This document shows, piece after piece, positions 1 through 5,876 of a stretch of 5,876 nucleotides of DNA (positions are counted from its first letter, which is position 1; each line of letters opens with the position of its first letter). This stretch comes from an uncultured Bacillaceae bacterium. GTDB taxonomy: Bacteria > Bacillota > Bacilli > Caldalkalibacillales > Caldalkalibacillaceae. Position numbers and translations under genes: made by a program. The DNA lies in contig CALBTX010000140.1 in assembly GCA_937967685.1 (NCBI GenBank), positions 1-5,876 on the forward strand. The letters run 5' to 3'. The notes under the pieces are model-generated. The model worked only from the letters and a program-made list of their open reading frames with translations, searched no databases and was not told where the DNA came from.

Positions 1-22
1 AAGAATTCCTGTTTAAAATGAA

Positions 23-48
23 ACAAGGAGCGGCTGCCCGCTCCTTGT
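23..48 (-). terminator. Rho-independent terminator of the five-gene operon
   Basis: Read on the minus strand, an 11-bp perfect G+C-rich stem (ACAAGGAGCGG / CCGCTCCTTGT) closes a 4-nt GCAG loop and is followed by TTCATTTT, a moderately U-rich tail. On the plus strand the same stem is followed by CTGCTTCATC, so it fits termination of the minus-strand operon much better than of any plus-strand transcript. It lies about 156 nt beyond the stop codon of the last gene, which is rather far and leaves room for the insertion-like material between them. Confidence 0.85.
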
Positions 49-65
49 CTGCTTCATCACCCAAA

Positions 66-102
66 TGATCTACGTTATATAATCTATCCTTATTTGATCT
101 AC
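66..102. repeat. three degenerate copies of an 8-bp motif
   Basis: TGATCTAC occurs exactly at 66-73 and 95-102, with a related TAATCTAT at 80-87. Successive starts are 14 and 15 bp apart, and the following bases are loosely similar (A+T-rich). The arrangement resembles a small set of phased protein-binding sites or a decayed tandem repeat. There is no adjacent gene to give it a role, and three short degenerate copies in A+T-rich DNA could arise by chance. Confidence 0.25.
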
Positions 103-104
103 CC

Positions 105-137
105 TTTAAAGTATGAGTTTTTTGTCTAGACTTTAAA
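105..137. repeat. A+T-rich inverted repeat
   Basis: TTTAAAGT (105-112) is the exact reverse complement of ACTTTAAA (130-137), with a 17-nt loop that includes a run of T. The 8-bp palindrome GTCTAGAC (124-131) overlaps the right arm. The stem is weak. It could be part of the insertion-element remnant that follows, but no function can be assigned. Confidence 0.3.
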
Positions 138-138
138 A

Positions 139-200
139 GAAGGGATAACAACGAGAAACCCCCGTCTCTATGCGTTAGCGTTGGTGGTGGGAGTATGTCA
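139..200 (+). mobile_element. possible IS200/IS605 (TnpB-type) right-end remnant
   Basis: As plus-strand RNA, 159-170 pairs with 182-193. The pairing gives ten base pairs with two mismatches (C160/A192 and U167/U185), and three of the pairs are G.U wobbles. An 11-nt loop contains a small CGTTAGCG hairpin. Because the wobbles become A/C mismatches on the other strand, the structure is only well formed in plus-strand RNA. The CCCCC...GGTGGTGGGAG layout followed shortly by TCAC resembles the 3' ends of IS200/IS605 elements, where the TnpB guide RNA scaffold lies. No tnpB, tnpA or left end is present, since the terminator lies only about 90 bp to the left. The family call rests on remembered resemblance, not on a search. 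Confidence 0.35.
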
Positions 201-204
201 CTGT

Positions 205-1083
205 TCAGCCTTTAAATAAATATGTGGGCGTCCCTTTGACATCGGTTTTATAGCGAAAAACGCCGCCAGCCTGAGGTTGTTGTTCCAATTGTTCTTTGCT
301 CAGTCCCTTTCTGGCCGTGGTGATGTACAATTCATCCAAGTTTTGCCCACCAAAAACGCAAGACGTTACGTTCGTTGCGGGCAAAGACACCGTCAATAAT
401 CTCTCACCCGTCTCAGGATCCCAGCGCGAAACTTTTGATCCTCCAAACTGAGCGACCCAAAGCTTATCCTCGCTGTCTATCACCATTCCGTCGGGCACAC
501 CCTCACCGTCAGGGATGGTGATCACGGTCCTTTTATTGTGTATGTCACCAGTATCCAGGTCATAGTCGAAAGCGACGACTTGCTTGGTCGGTGAATCGAT
601 GTAGTACATCGTTTTGTGATCGGAAGTCCAGGCCAACCCGTTTGAAATGGTGATTTGATCCAACATTTGATGAACGCTTAAATCTGCATCAAGACGATAT
701 AACGAACCGGTCGGATCCTGTTCGTTAAAGGACATCGTACCGGCCCAAAAACGCCCAGCCGGATCGCATTTGCCATCGTTAAATCGATTACCGGACAGAT
801 CGGGCTCAGGATCATGGATGAAAGATATCTTTCCAGTCTCCACATCAAGTGTATAAAACCCCTTATGTGTGGCCAGGATCAGGCCGCCCTTTTCTCTAGG
901 TACCGCCGCTCCGACAAACAATCCCGTGTCAAATGATGTCATCTTACCCGTCCCGGGATCCAAGGAATGAACTTTTTGCCCCATAATATCTACCCAGTAT
1001 AACTTTTGTTTCCCGGCATCCCACGAGGGACCTTCTCCCAGCTCAGCCTTCGCATCTACAACAAGTTCTGCACTCACAGTCAT
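205..1083 (-). CDS. SMP-30/gluconolactonase (regucalcin-like) sugar lactonase
   Basis: This 292-residue cytosolic six-bladed beta-propeller most likely hydrolyses a sugar lactone to the open aldonic acid using a divalent metal. It reads like animal regucalcin/SMP-30. LGEGPSW at residues 15-21 supplies metal ligand E17. GNRFNDGK (98-105) supplies substrate residues R100 and N102. ISNGLAW (146-152) supplies N148, and VPDGM (196-200) supplies D198. These match E18, N154 and D204 of human SMP-30, so the active site looks intact. There is no signal peptide. The start at 1083 is chosen because AGAGGAGG lies 7 nt upstream and the length suits the family. An upstream in-frame ATG at 1161 would add 26 residues that do not look family-like and has only a weak ribosome site. 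It is the last gene, 84 nt after the dehydrogenase, and would act on that enzyme's or the Gfo/Idh protein's lactone product. Lactone specificity is unknown. Confidence 0.92.
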   Translation of the reverse strand: MTVSAELVVDAKAELGEGPSWDAGKQKLYWVDIMGQKVHSLDPGTGKMTSFDTGLFVGAAVPREKGGLILATHKGFYTLDVETGKISFIHDPEPDLSGNRFNDGKCDPAGRFWAGTMSFNEQDPTGSLYRLDADLSVHQMLDQITISNGLAWTSDHKTMYYIDSPTKQVVAFDYDLDTGDIHNKRTVITIPDGEGVPDGMVIDSEDKLWVAQFGGSKVSRWDPETGERLLTVSLPATNVTSCVFGGQNLDELYITTARKGLSKEQLEQQPQAGGVFRYKTDVKGTPTYLFKG

Positions 1084-1090
1084 TTTTTTG

Positions 1091-1098
1091 CCTCCTCT
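1091..1098 (-). promoter_or_regulatory. ribosome binding site that sets the lactonase start
   Basis: AGAGGAGG on the minus strand ends 7 nt before the ATG at 1083. It is the strongest Shine-Dalgarno match near this gene and lies inside the longer reading frame that begins at 1161, so it argues for the shorter 292-residue protein. Confidence 0.8.
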
Positions 1099-1167
1099 GC
1101 CTTTTTCGTTAACCGCCATCGCTACAGCATTCATAAAGTCAATCCTACAAATATAATTCATGAGTAA

Positions 1168-2238
1168 TCATTCATTTTCCTGCCCTATTTCCAAGATGAT
1201 TTTAATAATGGAAGGATCTTTATTTTCCATTAAATGAAAAGCTTTTTCCAAATCACGCACTGGAAAGCGATGCGTGATCAGATCTTTCGTCTTCAGTTTG
1301 CCTGATTCAAGCATATGCACCACCGAGGCCCAAACCCCCGGACTGCTCAGGGAACCATATATCTCCAAATCGTGGGTGACGATATGATCCACGTCCATTT
1401 GGGCCCGTTTTCCGCCGCATAACCCCAATAAAGCCACTCTGGCCCCGAGCGCCGCGATAGAAGTGACATTTTCGACTGCCGCCGTATTGCCGGTGGCTTC
1501 TATGATGGCTGAAAACATTTCTCCGTCTGTTAGACGGCTGGCCGCTTTGGTTAAGTCTTCCCGGGATAAATCAATGATGCTGTCACATCCCAGCTGCAAA
1601 CCTTTTTGCAAACGATTGTCCCGCATATCCACCATAACCACTTGACGTGCACCAAACGCCTTGGCAATCTGAGCAGACAAAAGGCCGATAGGACCGGCTC
1701 CGAGCACGGCAACGCGGTCTCGGGGGGTGATGCTCAACTTTTGAACCCCGCGGTAAGCCACTGCCGACGGTTCAATGAGACAAGCTTCATCGTATCCTAA
1801 GGCAGGATCGAACTTGTGCAGGGCGTGGGAGGGATAAACCATGTATTCGGCACAGGCGCCGTCCTTGGCCAGAACGCCATTCTCGATTCTACGCGGACAC
1901 AGATTGTACTGTCCATGTAGACAAAATGGACATCTGCCACAGGCAATGGTCGTCTCTCCCACGACACGGTCACCGATCTCAAAATCTTGGACCTCAATTC
2001 CTTTGGCCACTATTTCCCCGGCCCATTCATGACCGGGAATGATCGGAAACGAGGATTGGCCGTTTAGAAAATAGACCATGATTCCTTGGTAAATCTCCAA
2101 ATCGGTGGCACAGACCCCGACACGATGAACTTTGATGAGCACTTCATCCGGGCCATATTGAGGTACGTCTACAGCGCCATAGTTTATGCGCCTTGACCCA
2201 AGAATTTGTACCGCTTTCATCTGTTTAACAGTTTGCAT
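1168..2238 (-). CDS. zinc-dependent medium-chain alcohol/polyol dehydrogenase
   Basis: This 356-residue soluble oxidoreductase belongs to the medium-chain dehydrogenase family that includes sorbitol, threonine and galactitol-phosphate dehydrogenases. It would oxidise a hydroxyl of a sugar or polyol with NAD+. The N-terminal GroES-like domain carries the catalytic zinc site: C43 in GVCATD, H70 and E71 in PGHEW, and probably E156. Structural-zinc cysteines C100, C103, C106 and C114 are all present. The Rossmann domain has GAGPIG at 180-185, and D204 at the end of its second strand favours NAD over NADP. The start has AGGAAGGG 4 nt upstream; M7 is a possible alternative but lacks a ribosome site. 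The gene begins 17 nt after the Gfo/Idh stop, consistent with one transcript. All expected catalytic residues are seen. The substrate is inferred only from context as the sugar or polyol imported by the linked transporter, so no symbol is given. Confidence 0.93.
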   Translation of the reverse strand: MQTVKQMKAVQILGSRRINYGAVDVPQYGPDEVLIKVHRVGVCATDLEIYQGIMVYFLNGQSSFPIIPGHEWAGEIVAKGIEVQDFEIGDRVVGETTIACGRCPFCLHGQYNLCPRRIENGVLAKDGACAEYMVYPSHALHKFDPALGYDEACLIEPSAVAYRGVQKLSITPRDRVAVLGAGPIGLLSAQIAKAFGARQVVMVDMRDNRLQKGLQLGCDSIIDLSREDLTKAASRLTDGEMFSAIIEATGNTAAVENVTSIAALGARVALLGLCGGKRAQMDVDHIVTHDLEIYGSLSSPGVWASVVHMLESGKLKTKDLITHRFPVRDLEKAFHLMENKDPSIIKIILEIGQENE

Positions 2239-2255
2239 AGATCCCTTCCTCTCCT

Positions 2256-3233
2256 CTAGCTGTTTGGATAGGCCACAAATTGCTTGCCTTTATTCTTTTC
2301 GGCCAACTCGACCAACTCCTGAACGACGAAAGCATCTTCCAAGGTGGATAAAGGTGGGTTGCCCTTGTTAATGCATTCAGAGATGAAATATTCCGCCTCA
2401 TAATAAAATAATTCTTCATAGCGCGGATAAGCTTTGTTGAGCGTGCCCAGTGACCGGTCATAAACGACATCTTGCCAGGAATGATTGGCTCCGCCTTCCG
2501 TTCCTAAAATTTTCACCAGATAGGTCCACGGATAAGACGTTTGATCATTACAGGCAAAGCTGGAGAACAGAACCGCTTGTGCTCCGTTTTCCATCTCCAG
2601 AATCATGACCGATTGATCATCGCGCTCCAATTTTTCATAGTGCAAACTCGTCGCATGACAGCCGATCATTTTCGGTTTTCCTAAAAGATATAAAGTCGTA
2701 TACAAATGATGAGTCATAATTTGCCGGTTGACTCCCGGATAATGGGCAGCCAGTTCCTCACTGTGATGAATAATAAAAGTCATCCAGGCACTGCATATTT
2801 GCCCGAAAACCCCTTCATCCACATACTTTCTAAATCTGATGATCTCGGGATGGTAAATATAGTTGTGGGCCGGAAAACAAACTTTACCAGTTTCCTCGGC
2901 TGCCTTTTGCATTTCTTTAATTTGTGCAGGGTTGGCGGCCACAGGTTTTTCGACTAAAACATGCTTGCCTGCCCGCAACGATGCCATGACATGGTCAAAA
3001 TGTTCTTCGACCGGCGAAAGCACGTAGACAATATCAATGTCATCAGACTGGATCAACGATTCCACCGTGGGATAGGCCTTCATCCCCCACTCTTTTTCCC
3101 TTTGTTTCAACAGATCGTGGTTAATATCGGTAATTCCGGCTAAACGAGCATGTTTCAACGCTTTGACAGCCATATAATGGACTTCAGATACGGCGCCCAC
3201 GCCGATAAACCCGATTTGATAGGTAGACGACAT
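2256..3233 (-). CDS. Gfo/Idh/MocA-family oxidoreductase
   Basis: This 325-residue protein has an N-terminal Rossmann fold and a C-terminal alpha/beta domain, the usual family length and layout. The nucleotide loop is GFIGVGAVS (8-16), and D36 at the end of the second strand suggests NAD(H). The family lysine motif EKP lies at 95-97 with K96. The second catalytic motif, normally D-x-G-x-H-x-x-D, reads Q171-I-M-T-H175-H-L-Y178 when aligned by eye to the following LLG. The histidine is kept, but the first Asp is Gln, the Gly is Met and the last Asp is Tyr. The enzyme probably oxidises or reduces a sugar, inositol or sugar-derived ketone, but this altered site makes the reaction uncertain. The ribosome site GAAAGGGG lies 8 nt before the ATG. 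The gene starts 33 nt after the permease stop, so it is probably co-transcribed with the transporter. Annotations such as inositol 2-dehydrogenase are not supported by the sequence alone. Confidence 0.88.
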   Translation of the reverse strand: MSSTYQIGFIGVGAVSEVHYMAVKALKHARLAGITDINHDLLKQREKEWGMKAYPTVESLIQSDDIDIVYVLSPVEEHFDHVMASLRAGKHVLVEKPVAANPAQIKEMQKAAEETGKVCFPAHNYIYHPEIIRFRKYVDEGVFGQICSAWMTFIIHHSEELAAHYPGVNRQIMTHHLYTTLYLLGKPKMIGCHATSLHYEKLERDDQSVMILEMENGAQAVLFSSFACNDQTSYPWTYLVKILGTEGGANHSWQDVVYDRSLGTLNKAYPRYEELFYYEAEYFISECINKGNPPLSTLEDAFVVQELVELAEKNKGKQFVAYPNS

Positions 3234-3266
3234 GATCCCAACCCCTTTCCGTGAGATGACAAAAAT

Positions 3267-4295
3267 CTATTTTTTTAACGATCCCATCACGTTAGCGGCT
3301 ACGGCGATGAGCAAAACAATGCCGGTAGCCAGGTTTTGACCGTCCGAACCAATGCCCAACAGATTTAATCCGTTGACCAGCACACCCATTAAGAGAACAC
3401 CGATTAATGTTCTCCACATACTGCCGACGCCTCCAAACAATCTCGTTCCCCCCAAAATAACAGCTGCAATGGGGGGAAGCATCAGACCTACTCCGGCCGT
3501 GACTTGGGCACTTCCCACTCGGCCCAGCATCATAATTCCGGCCAACGCCGCACAAATGCCGCTGATCATGAGCACAAAAATTTTATACTTGGCCACATTG
3601 ATTCCAGACATTTCTGCCGCTTCTTTGTTGCCGCCGATGGCATATAAGTTTCGGCCAAACACCGTTCGGCTGAGGACAATATGGCCGGCGATAAAGACAA
3701 AGGCAAAAACGAGAATAATGCTCGGAATGCCGAAGACTGAACCCGAACCGAACCATTGCATGCTGTCCGGTATGCCATACAAAGGCTGTGCGCCGGATAG
3801 ATACAAATAAAGCCCTTCGGCAATATACATCATCGCTAAGGTGGCCATAAAGGACGGCACGGAAAGCTTGGCATTGAAAAATCCGGCAATGGATCCCATC
3901 AGCGCTCCGACCGCTAAAGCACCAATGATGGAAAGCCAAACCGGCCATTGAAATCCTATATCGTAGCCGCCAGTGGCCAATGCTCCAGCAACCAAGCCGC
4001 ATAGTGTCATCACGTGGGCAATACTGAGGTCAATTTCAGCCGAAATGATGACAAACGTCACCCCGACAGCCATGACACCAATAATGGAAACTTGTCTTAA
4101 AATGTTAATCATATTTCCGTAAGTCAAAAAGTGAGGGGACAAAATGGAGAAGACAATGATGGCCACAATCAATCCGACAACAGGACCGACCACAGCAAAA
4201 TTCACATTTTTCAAGTTCGCTTTCAAAGAGGATTCATGTACGGATACGGCTTCATCGTTATTCGTTTTAACCGGAGAATGATTTTGCGGGCTCAT
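3267..4295 (-). CDS. sugar ABC transporter permease, RbsC/AraH/XylH family
   Basis: This 342-residue inner-membrane protein would form the homodimeric channel of a carbohydrate ABC importer. About 30 polar residues at the N terminus precede eight to ten hydrophobic segments, roughly at 33-52, 68-86, 118-140, 147-167, 189-208, 236-256, 270-284, 296-314 and 323-338. Family landmarks are EIDLSIA (87-93), the cytoplasmic coupling loop around GRNLYAIGGNKEAAEMSGI (214-232), and the LFGGVGS...TLIG block (287-299). The E87 form of the IDLS motif replaces the more usual Gly. The start overlaps the end of the ATPase gene by 29 nt, and its ribosome site GGGAGGG (4304-4310) lies inside that gene with an 8-nt spacer, so translation is probably coupled. 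The ATPase next door is its obvious partner. Specificity within the ribose/xylose/galactose group cannot be read from the permease alone. Confidence 0.94.
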   Translation of the reverse strand: MSPQNHSPVKTNNDEAVSVHESSLKANLKNVNFAVVGPVVGLIVAIIVFSILSPHFLTYGNMINILRQVSIIGVMAVGVTFVIISAEIDLSIAHVMTLCGLVAGALATGGYDIGFQWPVWLSIIGALAVGALMGSIAGFFNAKLSVPSFMATLAMMYIAEGLYLYLSGAQPLYGIPDSMQWFGSGSVFGIPSIILVFAFVFIAGHIVLSRTVFGRNLYAIGGNKEAAEMSGINVAKYKIFVLMISGICAALAGIMMLGRVGSAQVTAGVGLMLPPIAAVILGGTRLFGGVGSMWRTLIGVLLMGVLVNGLNLLGIGSDGQNLATGIVLLIAVAANVMGSLKK

Positions 4296-5832
4296 CTGTC
4301 ATTCCCTCCCTGTTCTTATGGAAAATACTGTTCATTATATTTTCCTTCGTTATTTTCTCGTCCAGCAACTCATCTACGATTCGACCTTCATTCATGACCA
4401 ATACTCGGTTGCAAAGGGCAATCAATTCCGGGAATTCAGAGGAGATGAATAATACGCCCACACCTTGATCAGCAAGCTTTCTCATCATCTTATAAATTTC
4501 CGACTTGGCATTGACATCCACTCCCCGGGTCGGTTCATCGAAAATCAAAATCTCCGCCTCCGTGGCCAACCATTTGGATAAAACGACTTTTTGCTGATTA
4601 CCTCCGCTCAATTTTGTCATGAGCGTACTTTCAGAGGAAGTTTTTATATTTAAGGACGCAATATATTTTTGGGCTTTTTCTTTTTCCAATCTTTCACTGA
4701 TCATGCCTTTGCGCACGGTATCCCGTACAGTGGTCAGATTGATGTTTTCCTTCACCCCCAATGTACCGACAAAACCTTCTTTTTTACGATCCTCGGAGAT
4801 GAAACCGATGCGCTGTTTAATGGCATCTATCGGGCTGTTGATATCGATTCGTTTCCCATGCAAATATAATTGTCCCTCATCTTTTGGATCGGCTCCGAAT
4901 ATCGCCCTCGCCACTTCTGTCCGGCCCGCACCTTTTAAACCCGCCAGCCCCAGAATTTCCCCTTTTCTTAATGTGAAGGATACATCTTTAAATTTGCCCC
5001 GGGATGAAAAATGTTTGACTTCCAGCAGGTCATCCCCTTCGGTTTTCTTTTTGGGAGGGTACAATTCGGCTAAATCATCTTCACTTGTTCCGGTCATGAG
5101 GGCCACCAACTTTTTATCCAGGTTAGGCTGTTTATCCGTCAGATCGATGGTTTCTATTTGCCTCCCGTCCCGCAAAACCGTCACTCGGTCGGAAACAGCA
5201 AATATTTCCTCAAGTTTATGGGTGATGAAAATGATCGCTTTGCCTTGTGCTTTAAGATTTTTAATCGTTTCAAACAACCGCTTGATTTCTTGGTCACTGA
5301 TGGCTGACGTCGGTTCATCCAATAAAATGATATCGGCATCGAGCGCTAGCACTTTGGCAATTTCGATCATCTGTTGATCGGCGATGCTTAAATGTTCAAC
5401 GGTTTCTTGAGGGGAAACATTCAGATTTAAATTGGCCAATAATTTTTCGCTGTCCCGATAAAGTTTTTTATAATGAACCAGACCCAGCGCGGTTCTGGGC
5501 AACCGGCCCAAAAAAATGTTTTCGGCCACGCTCAAATAGGGAACTAAGCTCAATTCCTGGTGAACCATGCCAATTCCGAGGCTTCTTGCTTCTTCTGTAT
5601 TCTTCGGCCTGACCCTTTGCCCGCGGATATAGATCTCGCCTTCGTAATCCGTATAAATCCCGTCAATCAGCTTGATCAATGTGCTTTTTCCAGCCCCGTT
5701 CGCACCGAGCAGCGTATGAACTTCGCCTTCCTTGATCGATAGATGAATGTCTTCTAACACGGTCACCCCGCTGAATTTTTTAGTCATGTTTTTGGTGTAG
5801 AGCATGCTTTCATTCCGGGAAGATGGATTCAT
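4267..5832 (-). CDS. sugar ABC transporter ATP-binding protein with two nucleotide-binding domains (RbsA/MglA/XylG type)
   Basis: This 521-residue cytoplasmic ATPase powers the adjacent permease. Domain 1 has Walker A GANGAGKST (43-51), Q-loop Q92, a signature-like LSIADQQ (148-154), Walker B IILLDEP (168-174) and switch H205. Domain 2 has the degenerate Walker A GLKGAGRT (298-305), a canonical LSGGNQQ (408-414), Walker B ILIFDEP (428-434) and a histidine-free switch around ISSEFPEL. The asymmetry, with one weakened signature and one weakened Walker A, is normal for this family and not decay. The length is typical (about 500). AAGGAGG lies 7 nt before the chosen ATG; M10 is a less likely start. 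It is the first gene visible in the operon, and a 30-bp palindrome lies directly upstream. In such systems a binding-protein gene is usually nearby; none is seen here, so it is expected beyond 5876 or elsewhere in the genome. Confidence 0.96.
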   Translation of the reverse strand: MNPSSRNESMLYTKNMTKKFSGVTVLEDIHLSIKEGEVHTLLGANGAGKSTLIKLIDGIYTDYEGEIYIRGQRVRPKNTEEARSLGIGMVHQELSLVPYLSVAENIFLGRLPRTALGLVHYKKLYRDSEKLLANLNLNVSPQETVEHLSIADQQMIEIAKVLALDADIILLDEPTSAISDQEIKRLFETIKNLKAQGKAIIFITHKLEEIFAVSDRVTVLRDGRQIETIDLTDKQPNLDKKLVALMTGTSEDDLAELYPPKKKTEGDDLLEVKHFSSRGKFKDVSFTLRKGEILGLAGLKGAGRTEVARAIFGADPKDEGQLYLHGKRIDINSPIDAIKQRIGFISEDRKKEGFVGTLGVKENINLTTVRDTVRKGMISERLEKEKAQKYIASLNIKTSSESTLMTKLSGGNQQKVVLSKWLATEAEILIFDEPTRGVDVNAKSEIYKMMRKLADQGVGVLFISSEFPELIALCNRVLVMNEGRIVDELLDEKITKENIMNSIFHKNREGMTDEPAKSFSG

Positions 5833-5839
5833 GCCTAAA

Positions 5840-5846
5840 CCTCCTT
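5840..5846 (-). promoter_or_regulatory. ribosome binding site of the ATPase gene, able to pair with the upstream palindrome
   Basis: AAGGAGG lies 7 nt upstream of the ATG at 5832. Six of its bases, AAGGAG (5846-5841), are complementary to CUCCUU in the near arm of the palindrome (5855-5850), separated by only three bases. In RNA the ribosome site could therefore be hidden by that arm. If the palindrome instead folds on itself, the same arm is occupied and the site stays free. Confidence 0.7.
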
Positions 5847-5876
5847 GTAAAGGAGTTCTGTACAGAACTCCTTTAC
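5847..5876. repeat. perfect 30-bp palindrome at the window edge
   Basis: Every base of 5847-5876 matches its reverse complement, with the centre in TGTACA. As RNA it gives a 13-bp stem with a GUAC tetraloop. No U-run follows on the minus strand, so it is not a standard terminator. It may be an mRNA-stabilising or processing hairpin between an upstream gene (perhaps the binding protein) and the ATPase, an operator, or an assembly fold-back, since it ends exactly at the last base. The palindrome could continue beyond the window. Confidence 0.9.

Noticed and set aside
49..204. Riboswitch or small regulatory RNA in the gene-free stretch
   Set aside because: No known riboswitch core was recognised. 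The region lies downstream of the operon rather than in a leader, and the only good structure resembles a mobile-element end.
3155..3175. Possible CcpA catabolite-repression (cre) site
   Set aside because: The TTTCAACGCTTTGA segment has an ACGCTTT core but misses several conserved cre positions, and it lies inside the Gfo/Idh coding region.
3352..3810. A 152-residue open frame on the plus strand
   Set aside because: It is antisense to the permease membrane segments. It is Pro- and Ile-rich low-complexity sequence produced by reading hydrophobic codons backwards, with no family resemblance.
3583..4002. A 139-residue open frame on the minus strand within the permease gene
   Set aside because: It is an alternative frame of the permease, rich in Cys, His and Arg with no domain, and the permease frame itself is fully intact.
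4619..5377. A 252-residue open frame on the plus strand
   Set aside because: It is wholly antisense to the ATPase, whose domain motifs are intact in this region. The frame shows no recognisable domain and no plausible ribosome site.
4267..5832. Degenerate Walker A and signature motifs as evidence that the ATPase is decaying
   Set aside because: The same asymmetry, with GAGRT in domain 2 and a weak signature in domain 1, is characteristic of functional RbsA/MglA/XylG proteins.
5847..5876. Palindrome as an intrinsic terminator of an upstream gene
   Set aside because: The stem is long, but no U-run follows it on the minus strand, where the ribosome site of the ATPase begins at once. A plus-strand terminator cannot be judged because the window ends.

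Overview
The window holds five genes, all on the minus strand, so transcription runs from high to low coordinates. They are tightly spaced and end at one intrinsic terminator, which makes a single sugar-uptake and oxidation operon likely. Strong AGGAGG-type Shine-Dalgarno sequences, roughly balanced base composition and the protein styles suggest a Gram-positive Bacillota, probably a Bacillaceae or Paenibacillaceae relative. This is inferred by eye; no rRNA or marker gene is present to settle it.

Layout in transcription order. A perfect 30-bp palindrome (5847-5876) lies at the window edge, just upstream of the first ribosome binding site. Next come a tandem-domain sugar ABC transporter ATPase (5832-4267) and an RbsC-type permease overlapping it by 29 nt (4295-3267). 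They are followed by a Gfo/Idh/MocA-family oxidoreductase (3233-2256), a zinc-dependent medium-chain alcohol/polyol dehydrogenase (2238-1168) and an SMP-30/gluconolactonase-like lactonase (best start 1083, stop at 205). The transporter's substrate-binding lipoprotein is not in the window and is probably encoded upstream, beyond 5876.

The gene-free stretch at 1-204 contains the operon terminator (23-48), three degenerate copies of an 8-bp motif (66-102), and a G.U-rich plus-strand hairpin (159-193) resembling the right end of an IS200/IS605 (TnpB-type) element. The element itself is absent, so this would be a remnant lodged between the last gene and its terminator.

The likely combined role is import of a sugar or polyol, oxidation of unphosphorylated substrate by one or both dehydrogenases, and hydrolysis of the resulting lactone to an aldonic acid. 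No kinase, isomerase, aldolase or dehydratase is present, so the substrate cannot be named. No clear new system is present. The points most worth checking are the palindrome and its possible pairing with the first Shine-Dalgarno sequence, the altered catalytic motif of the Gfo/Idh/MocA protein, and the IS-end-like remnant.
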